A stretch of 64,000 nucleotides of DNA from Opitutales bacterium (GCA_017935025.1 JAGBIL010000040.1:41527-105526); one strand, 5' to 3'. Positions 1 through 9,230 are shown, counted from the stretch's first letter. Notes: generated by a model from the sequence alone, not told the origin. Made by a program: numbers and translations.

Positions 1-465
1 ACGGCAACCGTTGTGCGGAACCGGCGTAACGTCCATAATGGAGAGGACGTTCAGTCCGAGCTGCTGCAGAGCGCGAATTGCGGAGTCACGGCCCATTCCG
101 GGTCCGCGCACCTTGACGACAACGTCTTTCAGTCCGTGCGACATCGCAACGCGAGCGGCGTCTTGGCAAACAACCTGTGCGGCGAACGCCGTGGACTTGC
201 GGGAACCGCGGAAGTTGCACTTCCCGGAAGAAGACCAGGAGATAACGTTTCCGTTCGGATCCGTGAAAGTGATTTTCGTGTTATTGAACGTCGCGAGAAC
301 GTTGCAAACGCCCGTCGTAATGTTCTTGGAACCTTTTGCACGACGAATCTTGATTTCATCAAGACCTTCGGCGAGGAGATCCTTTGCCGTAATCTCCTTC
401 TTTTCGGGAGCGGCGGAAGCGACTTCTGCGGTCGCGGTTTGTTCCTTGATTTCTTCTTGACTCAT
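1..465 (-). CDS. rpsK: 30S ribosomal protein S11 (3' end outside window)
   Basis: S11 helps form the platform of the small subunit and contacts the mRNA exit region. The frame is open from the start at 465 to base 1, giving 155 residues; only the last few residues of the basic C-terminus are missing. The conserved core is readable ([58 protein letters not shown]). It carries an acidic N-terminal extension of about 40 residues rich in Glu and Ala (MSQEEIKEQ...) that typical 129-residue S11 lacks; S5 in this cluster has a similar MSQE start. It is the last gene visible in the leftward ribosomal operon, 27 bp after rpsM. No clear Shine-Dalgarno precedes the ATG. Confidence 0.95.
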   Translation of the reverse strand, partial: MSQEEIKEQTATAEVASAAPEKKEITAKDLLAEGLDEIKIRRAKGSKNITTGVCNVLATFNNTKITFTDPNGNVISWSSSGKCNFRGSRKSTAFAAQVVCQDAARVAMSHGLKDVVVKVRGPGMGRDSAIRALQQLGLNVLSIMDVTPVPHNGCR

Positions 466-492
466 TATAAAAGAGAATTTCGGAGATTAAAC

Positions 493-864
493 TTATTTGG
501 AAACAACGCCAACCGTCTTGCGCGCGCCCTTGCGAGTACGGGCATTCGTCTTCGTGCGCTGACCGCGAACCGGAAGACCGCGGAAGTGGCGAAGTCCGCG
601 ATAGGACTTGATCGATTGGAGACGCTTGAGGTTCGAGCCGATTTCGCGACGAAGATCCCCTTCGCACTTGTACCCGCGTTCGACAATGTAATTGACGATC
701 TTGTTGAGCTGCTCTTCCGTCAACTTATCGGAACGGAGCGCAGGATCAAGGCCGAGCGCATTAACGATCTCGGTCGCGCGAGTCGGACCGATCCCGTAAA
801 TGTAACGCAGCGCATATTCGACGCGTTTGTTATTGGGAATGTCTACACCAAGGATGCGTGGCAT
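493..864 (-). CDS. rpsM: 30S ribosomal protein S13
   Basis: S13 sits in the head of the 30S subunit and contacts S19 and the P-site tRNA. The 123-residue length is normal. The N-terminus ([21 protein letters not shown]), the helix-two-turn-helix ([17 protein letters not shown]) and the basic tail with [19 protein letters not shown] are the family signatures. It follows map by 104 bp; that gap contains no rpmJ or infA, which often occupy this position. The ATG is preceded by an AG-poor sequence with no recognisable Shine-Dalgarno, as in most genes of this cluster. Confidence 0.97.
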   Translation of the reverse strand: MPRILGVDIPNNKRVEYALRYIYGIGPTRATEIVNALGLDPALRSDKLTEEQLNKIVNYIVERGYKCEGDLRREIGSNLKRLQSIKSYRGLRHFRGLPVRGQRTKTNARTRKGARKTVGVVSK

Positions 865-968
865 TTTCTTTTACTCTTGTTATGTTTGTTTTGAAAGGGA
901 AAAGCTCGGCAGTATGTCAAAGCTTCTCGTGAATGGAAAGTCTTTTTTCTACGTGTGGCAAAAAAAAT

Positions 969-1739
969 TTAGGAAAGAACAGTCAGCACTTCGGGATCGC
1001 CCTCCGTAACGAGAATGGTGTGCTCGTAGTGCGCGGCCGGCTTCCCGTCCCGCGTCGTAATTGTCCATCCGTCCGCTTCGGTCTTCACGAAGCGGGAACC
1101 GAGGCAAATCATCGGTTCGATGGCGAGCGTCATTCCCGGACGAAGTTTCATTTTTCCTTCTCCGCGGGAATAGTAGTTCGGAACCTGCGGCTCTTCGTGC
1201 ATGGAGCGCCCCACTCCGTGTCCGCAAAACTCGCGAACGATTCCGTAGCCGTGAGGTTTTACAAAACGTTCGACCGCGCGGGAAATATCACTTACCCGAT
1301 TTCCGGCACGAGCTGCGGAAATTCCGGCATAGAGAGCGCCCTCTGTTACTTCGCAAAGCTTTCTTACGTCTGCCGGAACGTTTCCGACAAGCACCGTGCG
1401 GGTGTTGTCACCGACAAAACCGCTATAGGCAGTAACAACATCAAGCGAAACGATATCGCCGTCGCGAATCACACGATTGAGTGTTCCGATTCCATGAATA
1501 ACCTCCTCGTTAACGGAAACGCAGATGTAACGCGGGAACGCAGGAATATTCGAGGCGGGCTTGTAGTTAATGCACGGGCTTGTGCAACCCAACTCCGACA
1601 TGACTCGTTTTGCGAACTGGTCGATATCGTAAGCCGTTACCCCTTCTTCAACGAACTTGCATGTGCGATCAAGCACTTCTGCCGCGATGCGGCAGGCTTC
1701 ACGCATTTTCACAAGCTCTTCGGACGAAAGCGGTCTCAC
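969..1739 (-). CDS. map: Type I methionine aminopeptidase
   Basis: This cytosolic metalloenzyme removes the initiator methionine from nascent proteins. It has 256 residues, the size of bacterial type Ia enzymes without a zinc-finger extension. The dinuclear metal ligands can be placed: Asp in SLDVV, Asp in FVGDNTRT, His in GHGVGRSMHEEP, Glu in LAIEPMI and Glu in HYEHTILVTE. The position between secY and rpsM is the classical spc-operon location, so translation, secretion and N-terminal processing genes are co-transcribed. The segment after the first Asp (VVTAYSGFVGD) differs from the usual GYHGD pattern, but both Asp residues are kept. Confidence 0.96.
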   Translation of the reverse strand: MRPLSSEELVKMREACRIAAEVLDRTCKFVEEGVTAYDIDQFAKRVMSELGCTSPCINYKPASNIPAFPRYICVSVNEEVIHGIGTLNRVIRDGDIVSLDVVTAYSGFVGDNTRTVLVGNVPADVRKLCEVTEGALYAGISAARAGNRVSDISRAVERFVKPHGYGIVREFCGHGVGRSMHEEPQVPNYYSRGEGKMKLRPGMTLAIEPMICLGSRFVKTEADGWTITTRDGKPAAHYEHTILVTEGDPEVLTVLS

Positions 1740-1785
1740 AGTTGTGCTGATTGAATATGAAAGAACAGAACGGATTCGTCAGAAC

Positions 1786-3300
1786 TTAGTTCGCAAACGT
1801 CGTAATTCCGAATGCGATGAATCCGAGAACAAAAATGGTAAGCAAAACGTAAGTCAGACGTCCGAGCCCGGAAGGCTGACCGATGTCTGCAATGCGGCGG
1901 GATTGTGCGGATTGCGGAATAGCAACACCGCCGATACGGGACTTTTTGAGGAAGCCATCATAATGGCGTTGCAAAAGCAACGTTTCGACCTGGCGCATTG
2001 TGTCAAGAATAACACCGACCGTAATCAAACCGCTGGTTCCGCCGATGACGCGTGCGAGACGCGGATAAAAATCAAAATTGTAGATAAACAAGTCCGGCAA
2101 AAGTGCGATCACGACCAAAAATACGCCTCCGGCAAAAGTCAGTCGGTTCATGACGAACTCAAGGTAGTGCGCCGTATGCTCGCCGGGACGAACGCCGGGA
2201 ATGTAGCCGTTGTTTTTCTTCAAATCGTCAGCAACCTGAATCGGCTTGAACATAACCGAAACCCAGAAATAGCTGAAAACAAATACCAACGCGCCCATCA
2301 CGACATAATACACAACCCGTCCCGGCTGGAATTGTTCCGGAACGCCGAGCAGAAAGGAAAGAGCCGGTTTCGTCGCAAGCCACCCGAGAGGCATTGCGAG
2401 GAAAGAAATAATTGCTCCGGCAAAGATTACCGGCATAACTCCGGCGTAATTCACCTTCAGGGGAAGATAAACGCTCTGACCGTTGAATACTTTGCGACCG
2501 ACAACGCGTTTCGCATACTGGACCGGAATTTTTCGGACCGCTTGCGTAATGGCGACAAGAGCAGCCGTTCCCGCGACAAACAGAAGAATCATTCCGAGCA
2601 GATGCTCCAATCCATTATCCGTCGTTCCCGAGCCCGCAACCGGTCCCGCCAACAGAGCAACGAAAGAGGAAAGCGCCTGCGGAATGTCCGCGACAATACC
2701 GAGCACAATGAGAATCGATGCCCCGTTCCCGATCCCGCGCTGGGTAATCTGTTCGCCCAACCAAAGCATAATCACGGCCCCGGCGGTAAGGATCAGCGTT
2801 CCCATGACCGTGAAGAGGGTTTTGTTGATGATAACCATCTCCCCGGTAAAACCTTGAACACCTACAGCCTGACTGACTGTCGCCGGATTGCAGAACATTC
2901 CGACAATGATAAACGCCTGCAGAAGCGCGATGGCGATCGTCATGTAGCGGGTATACTGAGCAATTTTCTGCTGTCCGTTCTCTTCATTGCGAAGACGTGC
3001 CAAACTCGGCACAACCGCACCCATCAGTTGCATGATAATGGATGCACTAATGTAGGGCATAATACCGAGAGCAAAGATAGCACCCTTAAGCATCGCCCCG
3101 CCGGTGAACATATTATAGAGTCCGACAAAACCTTCTCCGGTTTGCGGGAGACTCTTAATAAAATCCGTCAACACTGTCGGGTCCAAACCGGGAAGCGGAA
3201 GATTTCCGCCAATACGGGAAATGAACAGTAGCCCGAGAGTGACGATAATGCGATTCCGGAGTTCCGGAATCTTCCAGCAATTAATGAAAGCGGAAAACAT
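1786..3300 (-). CDS. secY: Protein translocase subunit SecY
   Basis: SecY is the pore of the SecYEG channel that exports unfolded proteins and inserts membrane proteins. The 504-residue protein has about ten hydrophobic spans. The N-terminus (MFSAFINCWKIPELRNRI) and the TM2/plug area (ALGIMPYISASIIMQLMG) are typical, and cytoplasmic loops carry conserved charged residues (EEHTAHYLE-like GEHTAHYLEFVMNRLT before TM9). It is longer than E. coli SecY (443) because of enlarged loops around residues 190-260. It lies 100 bp after rplO and 46 bp before map, in the usual spc order. Confidence 0.96.
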   Translation of the reverse strand: MFSAFINCWKIPELRNRIIVTLGLLFISRIGGNLPLPGLDPTVLTDFIKSLPQTGEGFVGLYNMFTGGAMLKGAIFALGIMPYISASIIMQLMGAVVPSLARLRNEENGQQKIAQYTRYMTIAIALLQAFIIVGMFCNPATVSQAVGVQGFTGEMVIINKTLFTVMGTLILTAGAVIMLWLGEQITQRGIGNGASILIVLGIVADIPQALSSFVALLAGPVAGSGTTDNGLEHLLGMILLFVAGTAALVAITQAVRKIPVQYAKRVVGRKVFNGQSVYLPLKVNYAGVMPVIFAGAIISFLAMPLGWLATKPALSFLLGVPEQFQPGRVVYYVVMGALVFVFSYFWVSVMFKPIQVADDLKKNNGYIPGVRPGEHTAHYLEFVMNRLTFAGGVFLVVIALLPDLFIYNFDFYPRLARVIGGTSGLITVGVILDTMRQVETLLLQRHYDGFLKKSRIGGVAIPQSAQSRRIADIGQPSGLGRLTYVLLTIFVLGFIAFGITTFAN

Positions 3301-3400
3301 TAGAAAATTCTCTATTTTATCGCGAATGTCGATTCCCCTACCCTACCGCAGGAACGGGAACTCGACATTCGGAGGGAATCGAATAGTAAAGCGCTACCGA

Positions 3401-3853
3401 TTATTCGGCATCCGCTTTCAATTCGACAACCTTTCCGCCTGCGGCTTCAATCTTTGCCTTCGCGGAAGCAGAAAACTTTTGAGCGGAAACCGTCACGGCA
3501 CGGGAGATTTCGCCGTTGCCGAGCACCTTGACCAAGAGGTCCGATTCGCGAACGAGACCGGCCTTGACGAGGGCGTTGCGATCAATTTCCGTTCCTTCGC
3601 ATTTGTCGATCTGGCTCAGATTGACAACGGCGAACTCAACGCGGTTGACGTTGTTAAACCCGCGATGCGGAAGTTTACGGTAAAGCGGCATTTGACCACC
3701 TTCAAATCCCGGACGAACACCGCCGCCGGAACGAGCCTTCATACCTTTGTGTCCGCGACCGGACGTTTTACCGTGTCCGCTACTGCGTCCACAGCCGAGG
3801 CGTTTATGACGATGCGTCGAGCCTTCGATTTTCGGAAGAGTGTGAAGTTTCAT
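3401..3853 (-). CDS. rplO: 50S ribosomal protein L15
   Basis: L15 is an early-assembly large-subunit protein. It has 150 residues with the typical Gly/Arg-rich N-terminus (MKLHTLPKIEGSTHRHKRLG, GRGHKGMKARSGGG) that threads into 23S rRNA, and a C-terminal domain ending in KIEAAGGKVVELKADAE. It follows rpsE directly. The gene rpmD (L30), usually between rpsE and rplO, is absent: the 90-bp gap has no frame for a 60-residue protein. L30 is missing from a number of bacterial lineages. Confidence 0.96.
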   Translation of the reverse strand: MKLHTLPKIEGSTHRHKRLGCGRSSGHGKTSGRGHKGMKARSGGGVRPGFEGGQMPLYRKLPHRGFNNVNRVEFAVVNLSQIDKCEGTEIDRNALVKAGLVRESDLLVKVLGNGEISRAVTVSAQKFSASAKAKIEAAGGKVVELKADAE

Positions 3854-3942
3854 GGATATGAAAATTTTTAAATTATTTGGATACTTTCGGCAGATGAATT
3901 TGCAGGAAGCAGTATTCCCGCCGATTCATCCGCCAAACGGAA

Positions 3943-4566
3943 TTACGAACGCGTTGCTCGAATCTGTTCAAGCGTGCGAAGCTTCAGCAAACCGTCGAGC
4001 GTCGCCTTGACGAGTGCGCCGGGATTATTGGAGCCGAGCGACTTGGAGAGAACGTCTTTCACGCCGGCGACTTCGAGGACTGCACGAACGCCGCCACCCG
4101 CGATAACACCCGTACCGGGAGCTGCCGGACGAAGAAGAACTTCTCCCCCGTCATGCGTACCGAGAACTTCATGCGGGATCGTATTGTTGCGGAGGCAAAC
4201 CGGACGAAGCGCCTTGTGCGCACGTTCCGTTCCTTTGCGAATTGCATCCGGAACTTCCTTCGCCTTACCGTAACCGATACCGACATTGCCCTTTCCGTCT
4301 CCGGAAACGACCAACGCGGCAAAGCTGAAACGACGACCGCCCTTGACCACCTTTGCACAACGGTTGATGTGAACAACCTTGTCGAGGTACTCGGGAGCAT
4401 TCGGATCCGCCGGAGCCGCATTGCGGGAATTACGGCGATCACCGCGACGTCCGTCACGGCGAGGTCCGCGACCGCGACGTTCCTGAACCGGAGCCGCATT
4501 TTCTGCGGGAGCTTCCGTAGCGGGAACAACCGGAGTTTCAGTGCTTTCAGAAATTTCTTGTGACAT
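3943..4566 (-). CDS. rpsE: 30S ribosomal protein S5 with N-terminal extension
   Basis: S5 contributes to decoding fidelity and mRNA unwinding at the entry pore. The core matches the family: double-stranded RNA-binding-like fold with [36 protein letters not shown], and the C-terminal domain with [20 protein letters not shown] and [19 protein letters not shown]. At 207 residues it is about 40 longer than E. coli S5. The extra N-terminus is Pro/Ala/Glu-rich and then Arg-rich ([18 protein letters not shown]), likely disordered and RNA-facing. It is followed by rplO with no rpmD between them. Confidence 0.96.
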   Translation of the reverse strand: MSQEISESTETPVVPATEAPAENAAPVQERRGRGPRRDGRRGDRRNSRNAAPADPNAPEYLDKVVHINRCAKVVKGGRRFSFAALVVSGDGKGNVGIGYGKAKEVPDAIRKGTERAHKALRPVCLRNNTIPHEVLGTHDGGEVLLRPAAPGTGVIAGGGVRAVLEVAGVKDVLSKSLGSNNPGALVKATLDGLLKLRTLEQIRATRS

Positions 4567-4577
4567 TGGGCTTATCC

Positions 4578-4943
4578 TTAGAATTGAAGTCCTGCTTCGC
4601 GAACGGCTTCCGCGAACGCTTTAACGGTTCCGTGATAACGGCGACCCGCACGGTCGAAAACGACTGTGGAAAGACCTGCATTTTTCGCAGCTTCGCCGAA
4701 AACCTTACCGAATTCAGTCGCACCCGCGACATTCGGAAGAAGCTTCTTTTCACGCATGACTTTCTGCGTCGTCGAAGCACCGAGAAGTGTGCGACCGACG
4801 GAATCGTCAATAATCTGTGCGTGAATGTGAAGATTCGTGAATTTCACGACAAGGCGGGGACGTTCGGCGGAACCGACGACAGCCTTGCGGATGCGCCAAC
4901 GGCGGCGCTGCAGAAGCTTATTCTTCTTTTCGATTTTATTCAT
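4578..4943 (-). CDS. rplR: 50S ribosomal protein L18
   Basis: L18 binds 5S rRNA in the central protuberance. The 121-residue protein has the basic N-terminal arm ([19 protein letters not shown]) and the core signatures [18 protein letters not shown] and [22 protein letters not shown]. It lies 19 bp after rplF and 11 bp before rpsE, consistent with translational coupling inside the spc operon. Nothing unusual is seen. Confidence 0.96.
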   Translation of the reverse strand: MNKIEKKNKLLQRRRWRIRKAVVGSAERPRLVVKFTNLHIHAQIIDDSVGRTLLGASTTQKVMREKKLLPNVAGATEFGKVFGEAAKNAGLSTVVFDRAGRRYHGTVKAFAEAVREAGLQF

Positions 4944-4962
4944 TTCAAGAAAATGTTAGGGA

Positions 4963-5502
4963 TTACGCAGTCTTCTTGCCTTCCTTACGACGGACATATT
5001 CGCCGACGATACGGACACCCTTGCCCTTATACGGTTCAACCGGCTTGAAGGACTTGATGTCTGCAGCGACCTGACCGACCATGTGTTTATCCGCACCGGA
5101 AACTTCGATTTTCGTTCCGTCCGTAATCACAACCTTGATTCCGGCAGGAATCGGATAGATGATCGGATGGGACTGACCGAGAGCGAGGTCGAGCTTATCA
5201 CCCGAAAGTACCGCCTTGAAACCGACGCCCTGAATTTCGAGCTGTTTCTGGTAGCCGTCTTTCACGCCCTTGACCATATTGTTGATAATCGCACGAACCG
5301 TGCCGTGCATTGCGCCGGCGAAACGGGAATCATTCGCGGGAACAACATGAACCGCGTCGCCTTCGAGCGTAATTTTGACAGCCGTAGCGTCAAATGTTTT
5401 GGAGAGTTTGCCCTTGGCGCCTTCTACTTCGACGGTGGAACCGTTAACCGAGATTTTAACGCCTGCAGGAACCTGTACCGGGATTTTACCAATTCGACTC
5501 AT
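4963..5502 (-). CDS. rplF: 50S ribosomal protein L6
   Basis: L6 lies near the GTPase centre of the large subunit and supports EF-G and EF-Tu function. The 179-residue protein begins MSRIGKIPVQVPAGVKISV, has the two duplicated L6 folds, and ends with the conserved PEPYKGKGVR-type motif (VEPYKGKGVRIVGEYVRRKEGKK). Length and order (rpsH-rplF-rplR) are standard. No anomaly was noticed. Confidence 0.97.
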   Translation of the reverse strand: MSRIGKIPVQVPAGVKISVNGSTVEVEGAKGKLSKTFDATAVKITLEGDAVHVVPANDSRFAGAMHGTVRAIINNMVKGVKDGYQKQLEIQGVGFKAVLSGDKLDLALGQSHPIIYPIPAGIKVVITDGTKIEVSGADKHMVGQVAADIKSFKPVEPYKGKGVRIVGEYVRRKEGKKTA

Positions 5503-5537
5503 TGTCTTTAATTATTCCTTACGGTGAAAAAGAGTTA

Positions 5538-5933
5538 TTACCAAACCTGAGCGAGGACTTCGCCGCCAACTTTCTGCTGACGGGCTTCGACATCACTGAG
5601 GATACCTTTGGAGGTCGTGAGGATGGAAATCCCCATACCGCCGATAACTTTCGGAATTTCGCCGTATCCGGTGTAGATTCGGCGACCGGGCTTGGAAATA
5701 CGATTGATTTCCGTGATAGCAGCCTTCTTGCCGTTGTATTTGAGCGTGATCTCAATCACGGGAAGACCGTTCTTTTCGACTTTCGCGAAATCGGCGATGT
5801 AACCGCATTCTTTGAGAATACGGGCAATACCTTCGCGGGAAGAACTCCACTGAGCGGAAACGGACTTGAGCGTCGCGTTGCTGCCGTTGCGGATGATGGT
5901 GAGAAAATCACCCAAGGTGTCGTGTGTTGCCAT
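5538..5933 (-). CDS. rpsH: 30S ribosomal protein S8
   Basis: S8 is a primary 16S rRNA-binding protein in the central domain, and in E. coli it is the translational repressor of the spc operon. The 131-residue protein shows MATHDTLGDFLTIIRNG at the N-terminus and the signature GMGISILTTSKGILSDVEAR near the C-terminus, which contains the rRNA-contacting Ser/Thr stretch. The spacing is 27 bp after rpsN and 35 bp before rplF. Whether it autoregulates here cannot be judged from sequence alone. Confidence 0.97.
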   Translation of the reverse strand: MATHDTLGDFLTIIRNGSNATLKSVSAQWSSSREGIARILKECGYIADFAKVEKNGLPVIEITLKYNGKKAAITEINRISKPGRRIYTGYGEIPKVIGGMGISILTTSKGILSDVEARQQKVGGEVLAQVW

Positions 5934-5960
5934 AACGATTATTTCCTTTACTGGGATGGA

Positions 5961-6266
5961 TTACCAGGATGCTTTCGTGATGCCCGGAATCTTGCCGTTC
6001 GAAGCGAGTTCGCGGAACGTGATACGGGAAAGACCGAACTTTCCGATGTACGCACGCGGACGGCCGGAAATCGCGCAACGGTTGCGCAAACGGATCGCCG
6101 AAGAATTGCGCGGGAGCGAATCGAGGTCGCGTTGCGCTTTGTAGAAATCTTCGTCATTCGTTTCCGGATTCGCGATAATCGCCTTCAGCGCTGCACGCTT
6201 CGCCGCATACTTCGCAACGAGGCGCTGACGCTTCAAATTCTTTTCGATAGCAGACTTTTTTGCCAT
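5961..6266 (-). CDS. rpsN: 30S ribosomal protein S14, zinc-independent long form
   Basis: S14 packs in the head of the 30S subunit near S3 and S10. With 101 residues it is the long form lacking the CxxC...CxxC zinc ribbon of the 61-residue form; the only cysteine seen is in [10 protein letters not shown]. The C-terminal signatures [19 protein letters not shown] and [18 protein letters not shown] are clear. It occupies the normal position between rplE and rpsH. Confidence 0.97.
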   Translation of the reverse strand: MAKKSAIEKNLKRQRLVAKYAAKRAALKAIIANPETNDEDFYKAQRDLDSLPRNSSAIRLRNRCAISGRPRAYIGKFGLSRITFRELASNGKIPGITKASW

Positions 6267-6290
6267 AACCTTTGTTTTCCTAAAAAGTGA

Positions 6291-6872
6291 TTAGTTGGCA
6301 GTCGCAGCATCGGCGGCGACTTTAGCGGAAGACTTACGGAACGGCATTCCGAGGAGGCGAAGAAGTTCGCGACCTTCGTCGTCCGTTTGAGCCGTCGTAA
6401 CGATCGTGATATCGAGACCGATATTCTGACGTTGCGAACCGTCGCCCTGTGTTTCCGGGAAAATCGTATGGTCGGCGATACCGAGGGAATAATTTCCCTT
6501 GCCGTCAAAACGATTCGAGACACCGCGAAAGTCGCGGATCATCGGAAGAGCGACGTAAATCAGGCGAGCGAGAAATTCGTACATAGCGGCACCGCGAAGC
6601 GTAACCATCACGCCAAGGGGCATTCCCTGGCGCACTTTAAAGTTCGAAACGCTCTTGCGTGCGTGGGTAACGACAGGCTTCTGACCGGCGATTTTCGAAA
6701 TTTCCTTCAAAATTTCCGCCTGGAGATTCTTGTCCGTGTCCGCGCGATAGGCCGAGTTGATGACGACCTTCGTCAACGCGGGAACCTGATGCGGGTTCGT
6801 CACGCCGAGCTTCTTTTTGAGCTCGGGAACGACCTGTTCCTGGTAAAGTTTCTTTAAAACCGGTGTGTGCAT
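6291..6872 (-). CDS. rplE: 50S ribosomal protein L5
   Basis: L5 binds 5S rRNA and forms an intersubunit bridge with S13. The 193-residue protein shows the L5 signatures: LTKVVINSAYRADTDKNLQ, TGQKPVVTHARKSVSNFKVR-like segment, GMPLGVMVTLRGAAMYEFL and the C-terminal GLDITIVTTAQTDDEGRELL. It is about 14 residues longer than E. coli L5 because of a short Ala-rich C-terminal tail. It is 42 bp after rplX and 24 bp before rpsN. Confidence 0.97.
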   Translation of the reverse strand: MHTPVLKKLYQEQVVPELKKKLGVTNPHQVPALTKVVINSAYRADTDKNLQAEILKEISKIAGQKPVVTHARKSVSNFKVRQGMPLGVMVTLRGAAMYEFLARLIYVALPMIRDFRGVSNRFDGKGNYSLGIADHTIFPETQGDGSQRQNIGLDITIVTTAQTDDEGRELLRLLGMPFRKSSAKVAADAATAN

Positions 6873-6914
6873 ATTCAGCTTCTCTCTTAATGAGTGTTCC
6901 TACGGGAACGTTGC

Positions 6915-7166
6915 TTATTTCTTCTTAGCGTCGAACTTCGAAGCGAGCATCACATTCGAAGCGTGAATCGGAGCTTCCTTTTCGATGATTCCGCCTTCAA
7001 TACCCGCCTGTTCGTTAGCGGTCGTGTGGCGTTTTACGATATTGAGCCCTTCAACGATAACCCGTCCCTTCGAGGGAAGAGTCTTAAGAATCTTTCCGCG
7101 CTTCCCCTTTTCGGAGCCTGCGATAACAACGACTTCGTCGTCTTTTTTAAGATTTTGTTTAGCCAT
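6915..7166 (-). CDS. rplX: 50S ribosomal protein L24
   Basis: L24 is an assembly-initiating protein that binds the 5' domain of 23S rRNA. The 83-residue protein contains the KOW motif at the start ([20 protein letters not shown]) followed by [14 protein letters not shown] and the basic tail [15 protein letters not shown]. It is shorter than E. coli L24 (104) because the C-terminal part is reduced. Only one base separates it from the end of rplN, suggesting coupling. Confidence 0.96.
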   Translation of the reverse strand: MAKQNLKKDDEVVVIAGSEKGKRGKILKTLPSKGRVIVEGLNIVKRHTTANEQAGIEGGIIEKEAPIHASNVMLASKFDAKKK

Positions 7167-7167
7167 A

Positions 7168-7536
7168 TTACAGAACCTCCGGAGCGAGGGAGACGATTTT
7201 CATAAATTTCTGGCGGAGTTCACGCGCGACCGGCCCGAAAATACGGGTTCCGCGCGGATTGCCGTTCCCGTCGAGGATAACGACGGCATTGGAGTCGAAG
7301 CGCAAATAGCTTCCGTCCGGACGACGGATCGGAGCCTTGGTGCGAACGACAACAGCTTTCACGACAGAGCCTTTTTTGACGGCATCGGGAGCGCTCGGGA
7401 TAGAATCCTTGACCGCGCAAACGATGATATCGCCGACAGACGCCGTATCCGTGATCTGACCAAGGCGGCGAATCATTTCGACTTCCTTGGCGCCGGTGTT
7501 GTCGGCAACGTCCAAACGAGATTTCAATTGTACCAT
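7168..7536 (-). CDS. rplN: 50S ribosomal protein L14
   Basis: L14 lies at the subunit interface beside L19 and is the docking site of the silencing factor RsfS. At 122 residues it is exactly the canonical length. Visible signatures are [19 protein letters not shown] at the N-terminus, [19 protein letters not shown] in the middle and [14 protein letters not shown] near the C-terminus. It begins 27 bp after rpsQ. Confidence 0.97.
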   Translation of the reverse strand: MVQLKSRLDVADNTGAKEVEMIRRLGQITDTASVGDIIVCAVKDSIPSAPDAVKKGSVVKAVVVRTKAPIRRPDGSYLRFDSNAVVILDGNGNPRGTRIFGPVARELRQKFMKIVSLAPEVL

Positions 7537-7563
7537 TGTATGTGCCTCTCTATTGATGTGATC

Positions 7564-7851
7564 TTAGACGGCAGCCTGCCCGATGATTTTCGCGGCTTCG
7601 ATAACGCGAACGACGCGGAAGCGTTTCAGCTTCGAAATCGGGCGCGTTTCCATAATTTCCACCTTGTCGCCGACGTTGCACACATTCTTTTCGTCGTGCG
7701 CGTGAATAACCGTCTTGCGCTTAATTTCCTTGCGGAAAATCGGGTGCGGCATTTTGTAGAAGTAGGTAACCTTAACACTCTTTTCTCCGGTTTTGCTTGT
7801 AACAACACCGGTGAGTGTCTTACGGGAGGAACGATTCTGTTCTTCAGACAT
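7564..7851 (-). CDS. rpsQ: 30S ribosomal protein S17
   Basis: S17 is a primary 16S rRNA-binding protein with an OB fold. The 95-residue protein contains LTGVVTSKTGEKSVKVTY, the signature HDEKNVCNVGDKVEIMETRPISKLKRFRV, and a short extra C-terminal tail (IEAAKIIGQAAV). The order rpmC-rpsQ-rplN is standard. No unusual feature was noted. Confidence 0.96.
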   Translation of the reverse strand: MSEEQNRSSRKTLTGVVTSKTGEKSVKVTYFYKMPHPIFRKEIKRKTVIHAHDEKNVCNVGDKVEIMETRPISKLKRFRVVRVIEAAKIIGQAAV

Positions 7852-7874
7852 TGTTTTATCCTAAATGCGGAATG

Positions 7875-8084
7875 TTAGCGTGCGGCGCGTTTTTCACGAG
7901 CGACGGTTTCGAGGCGTGCGATCTCACGGCGAAGCGTGCGGATACGCGCCGGGTTATCGACCTGTCCCGTGTTCTTGCGAAGGCGCAAGTTCAGGAGTTC
8001 TTCACGGTCGCTGCGGAGCGTCTTTGAAAGTTCTTCCGGAGTCATTTCGCGAATGGCGGAAGCATTGTTTTTATTTGCACTCAT
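7875..8084 (-). CDS. rpmC: 50S ribosomal protein L29
   Basis: L29 is a small helical hairpin protein at the polypeptide exit tunnel, next to L23 and the trigger factor/SRP docking site. The 69 residues include IREMTPEELSKTLRSDREELLNLRLRK and the family signature NPARIRTLRREIARLETVARE. It sits between rplP and rpsQ, as in the typical S10 operon. Confidence 0.95.
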   Translation of the reverse strand: MSANKNNASAIREMTPEELSKTLRSDREELLNLRLRKNTGQVDNPARIRTLRREIARLETVAREKRAAR

Positions 8085-8124
8085 AGCGGAAAAGTTTCGA
8101 ATAAATAGACTTTTTTATCAGGAA

Positions 8125-8553
8125 TCAATACTTTTCGAGCTGCTCTTTGCTGACAAAGCGGCAATGAATCGGGAGCTTCGTGTCGGCGAGGCGCATTGCT
8201 TCACGCGCAGCAGACAACGGAACACCGGAAACTTCGAAGAGCATCGTGCCGGGACGAATGACCGCGCACCAGTACTCGACGTTCCCCTTACCGGAACCCA
8301 TTCGGACTTCCGCAGGTTTCTTCGTTACCGGTTTGTGCGGGAACACACGCATCCACATTTTTCCTTTACGCTTGAGCGAGCGGGAAATGGCAACACGGGC
8401 AGCTTCGAGCTGCGCAGCCGTCATACGGCAACGTTCCAAGGCCTGGATACCGAACTCGCCGAAGGCGAGCTGGTTGCAGGAAGTTGCGTTCCCGTAGATA
8501 CGTCCTTTCTGGACCTTACGGTATTTCGTGCGAGAGGGTTGAATATTAGGCAT
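8125..8553 (-). CDS. rplP: 50S ribosomal protein L16
   Basis: L16 organises the A-site region and the central protuberance. The 142-residue protein starts MPNIQPSRTKYRKVQKGRI and has the signatures RVFPHKPVTKKPAEVRMGSGKG and YWCAVIRPGTMLFEVSGV. It follows rpsC by 28 bp and precedes rpmC by 40 bp. Arg residues of the conserved MGSGKG loop region, which contact helix 89 in other bacteria, are kept. Confidence 0.97.
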   Translation of the reverse strand: MPNIQPSRTKYRKVQKGRIYGNATSCNQLAFGEFGIQALERCRMTAAQLEAARVAISRSLKRKGKMWMRVFPHKPVTKKPAEVRMGSGKGNVEYWCAVIRPGTMLFEVSGVPLSAAREAMRLADTKLPIHCRFVSKEQLEKY

Positions 8554-8581
8554 AACTTTATGTCCTTCTCTTAATTTTCAA

Positions 8582-9211
8582 TTAGATTTCGGGATCCTTT
8601 GTGCAAATCCAGCACTTGATTCCGAGCTTACCGTAAACGGTATGCGCTTCAGCGAAGCCGTAGTCGATATTCGCACGCAACGTGTGCAAAGGAACACGAC
8701 CGACGCGGGAGGATTCCACGCGAGCGATTTCGGCACCGCCGAGACGACCGGCAACGCGAAGACGGATACCTTCCGCCCCGGAGCTCATCGTGCTCTGCAC
8801 CGCTTTTTTCATCGCGCGGCGGAAAGAAACACGACGCTCGAGCTGAAGAGCGATATTTTCGGCGACCAACTGCGCCACGAGATCCGGCTTCTTAATTTCC
8901 TGGATGTCGAGAATAACTTCGCGCCCGGCAATCTTTTCAATGTCTTCGCGGAGTTTTTCGAGCTCACCGCCCTTACGACCGATGACAACACCCGGACGCG
9001 CCGAGTAAATTTTCACGCGGATACGGGAACCCGCACGTTCAATGAAGATTGTCGGAACGCCGGCCTGACGAAGCTTTTCGTGGAGGAATTTACGAATCGC
9101 GTAGTCGTTCTTCAGGTATTCCGGAAACGTTTTCTTGTCCGCATACCAACGGGAGTCCCAGTTGCGGCGAACTGCGAGGCGAAAGCCGATCGGATTTGTT
9201 TTTTGACCCAT
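8582..9211 (-). CDS. rpsC: 30S ribosomal protein S3
   Basis: S3 forms the mRNA entry pore with S4 and S5 and has helicase activity. The 209-residue protein begins MGQKTNPIGFRLAVRRNWDSRW and includes the KH domain with the GxxG loop in PGVVIGRKGGELEKLREDI. The C-terminal signature reads RLGGAEIARVESSRVGRVPLHTLRA with the family pattern of Ala/Arg/Glu residues. It is slightly shorter than E. coli S3 (233) through loss of the acidic tail. Gene order is standard. Confidence 0.97.
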   Translation of the reverse strand: MGQKTNPIGFRLAVRRNWDSRWYADKKTFPEYLKNDYAIRKFLHEKLRQAGVPTIFIERAGSRIRVKIYSARPGVVIGRKGGELEKLREDIEKIAGREVILDIQEIKKPDLVAQLVAENIALQLERRVSFRRAMKKAVQSTMSSGAEGIRLRVAGRLGGAEIARVESSRVGRVPLHTLRANIDYGFAEAHTVYGKLGIKCWICTKDPEI

Positions 9212-9230
9212 AATCGAAAAATTTCGGAGG

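Noticed and set aside
1657..3231. A 524-codon plus-strand frame
   Set aside because: Antisense to secY; SecY is certain.
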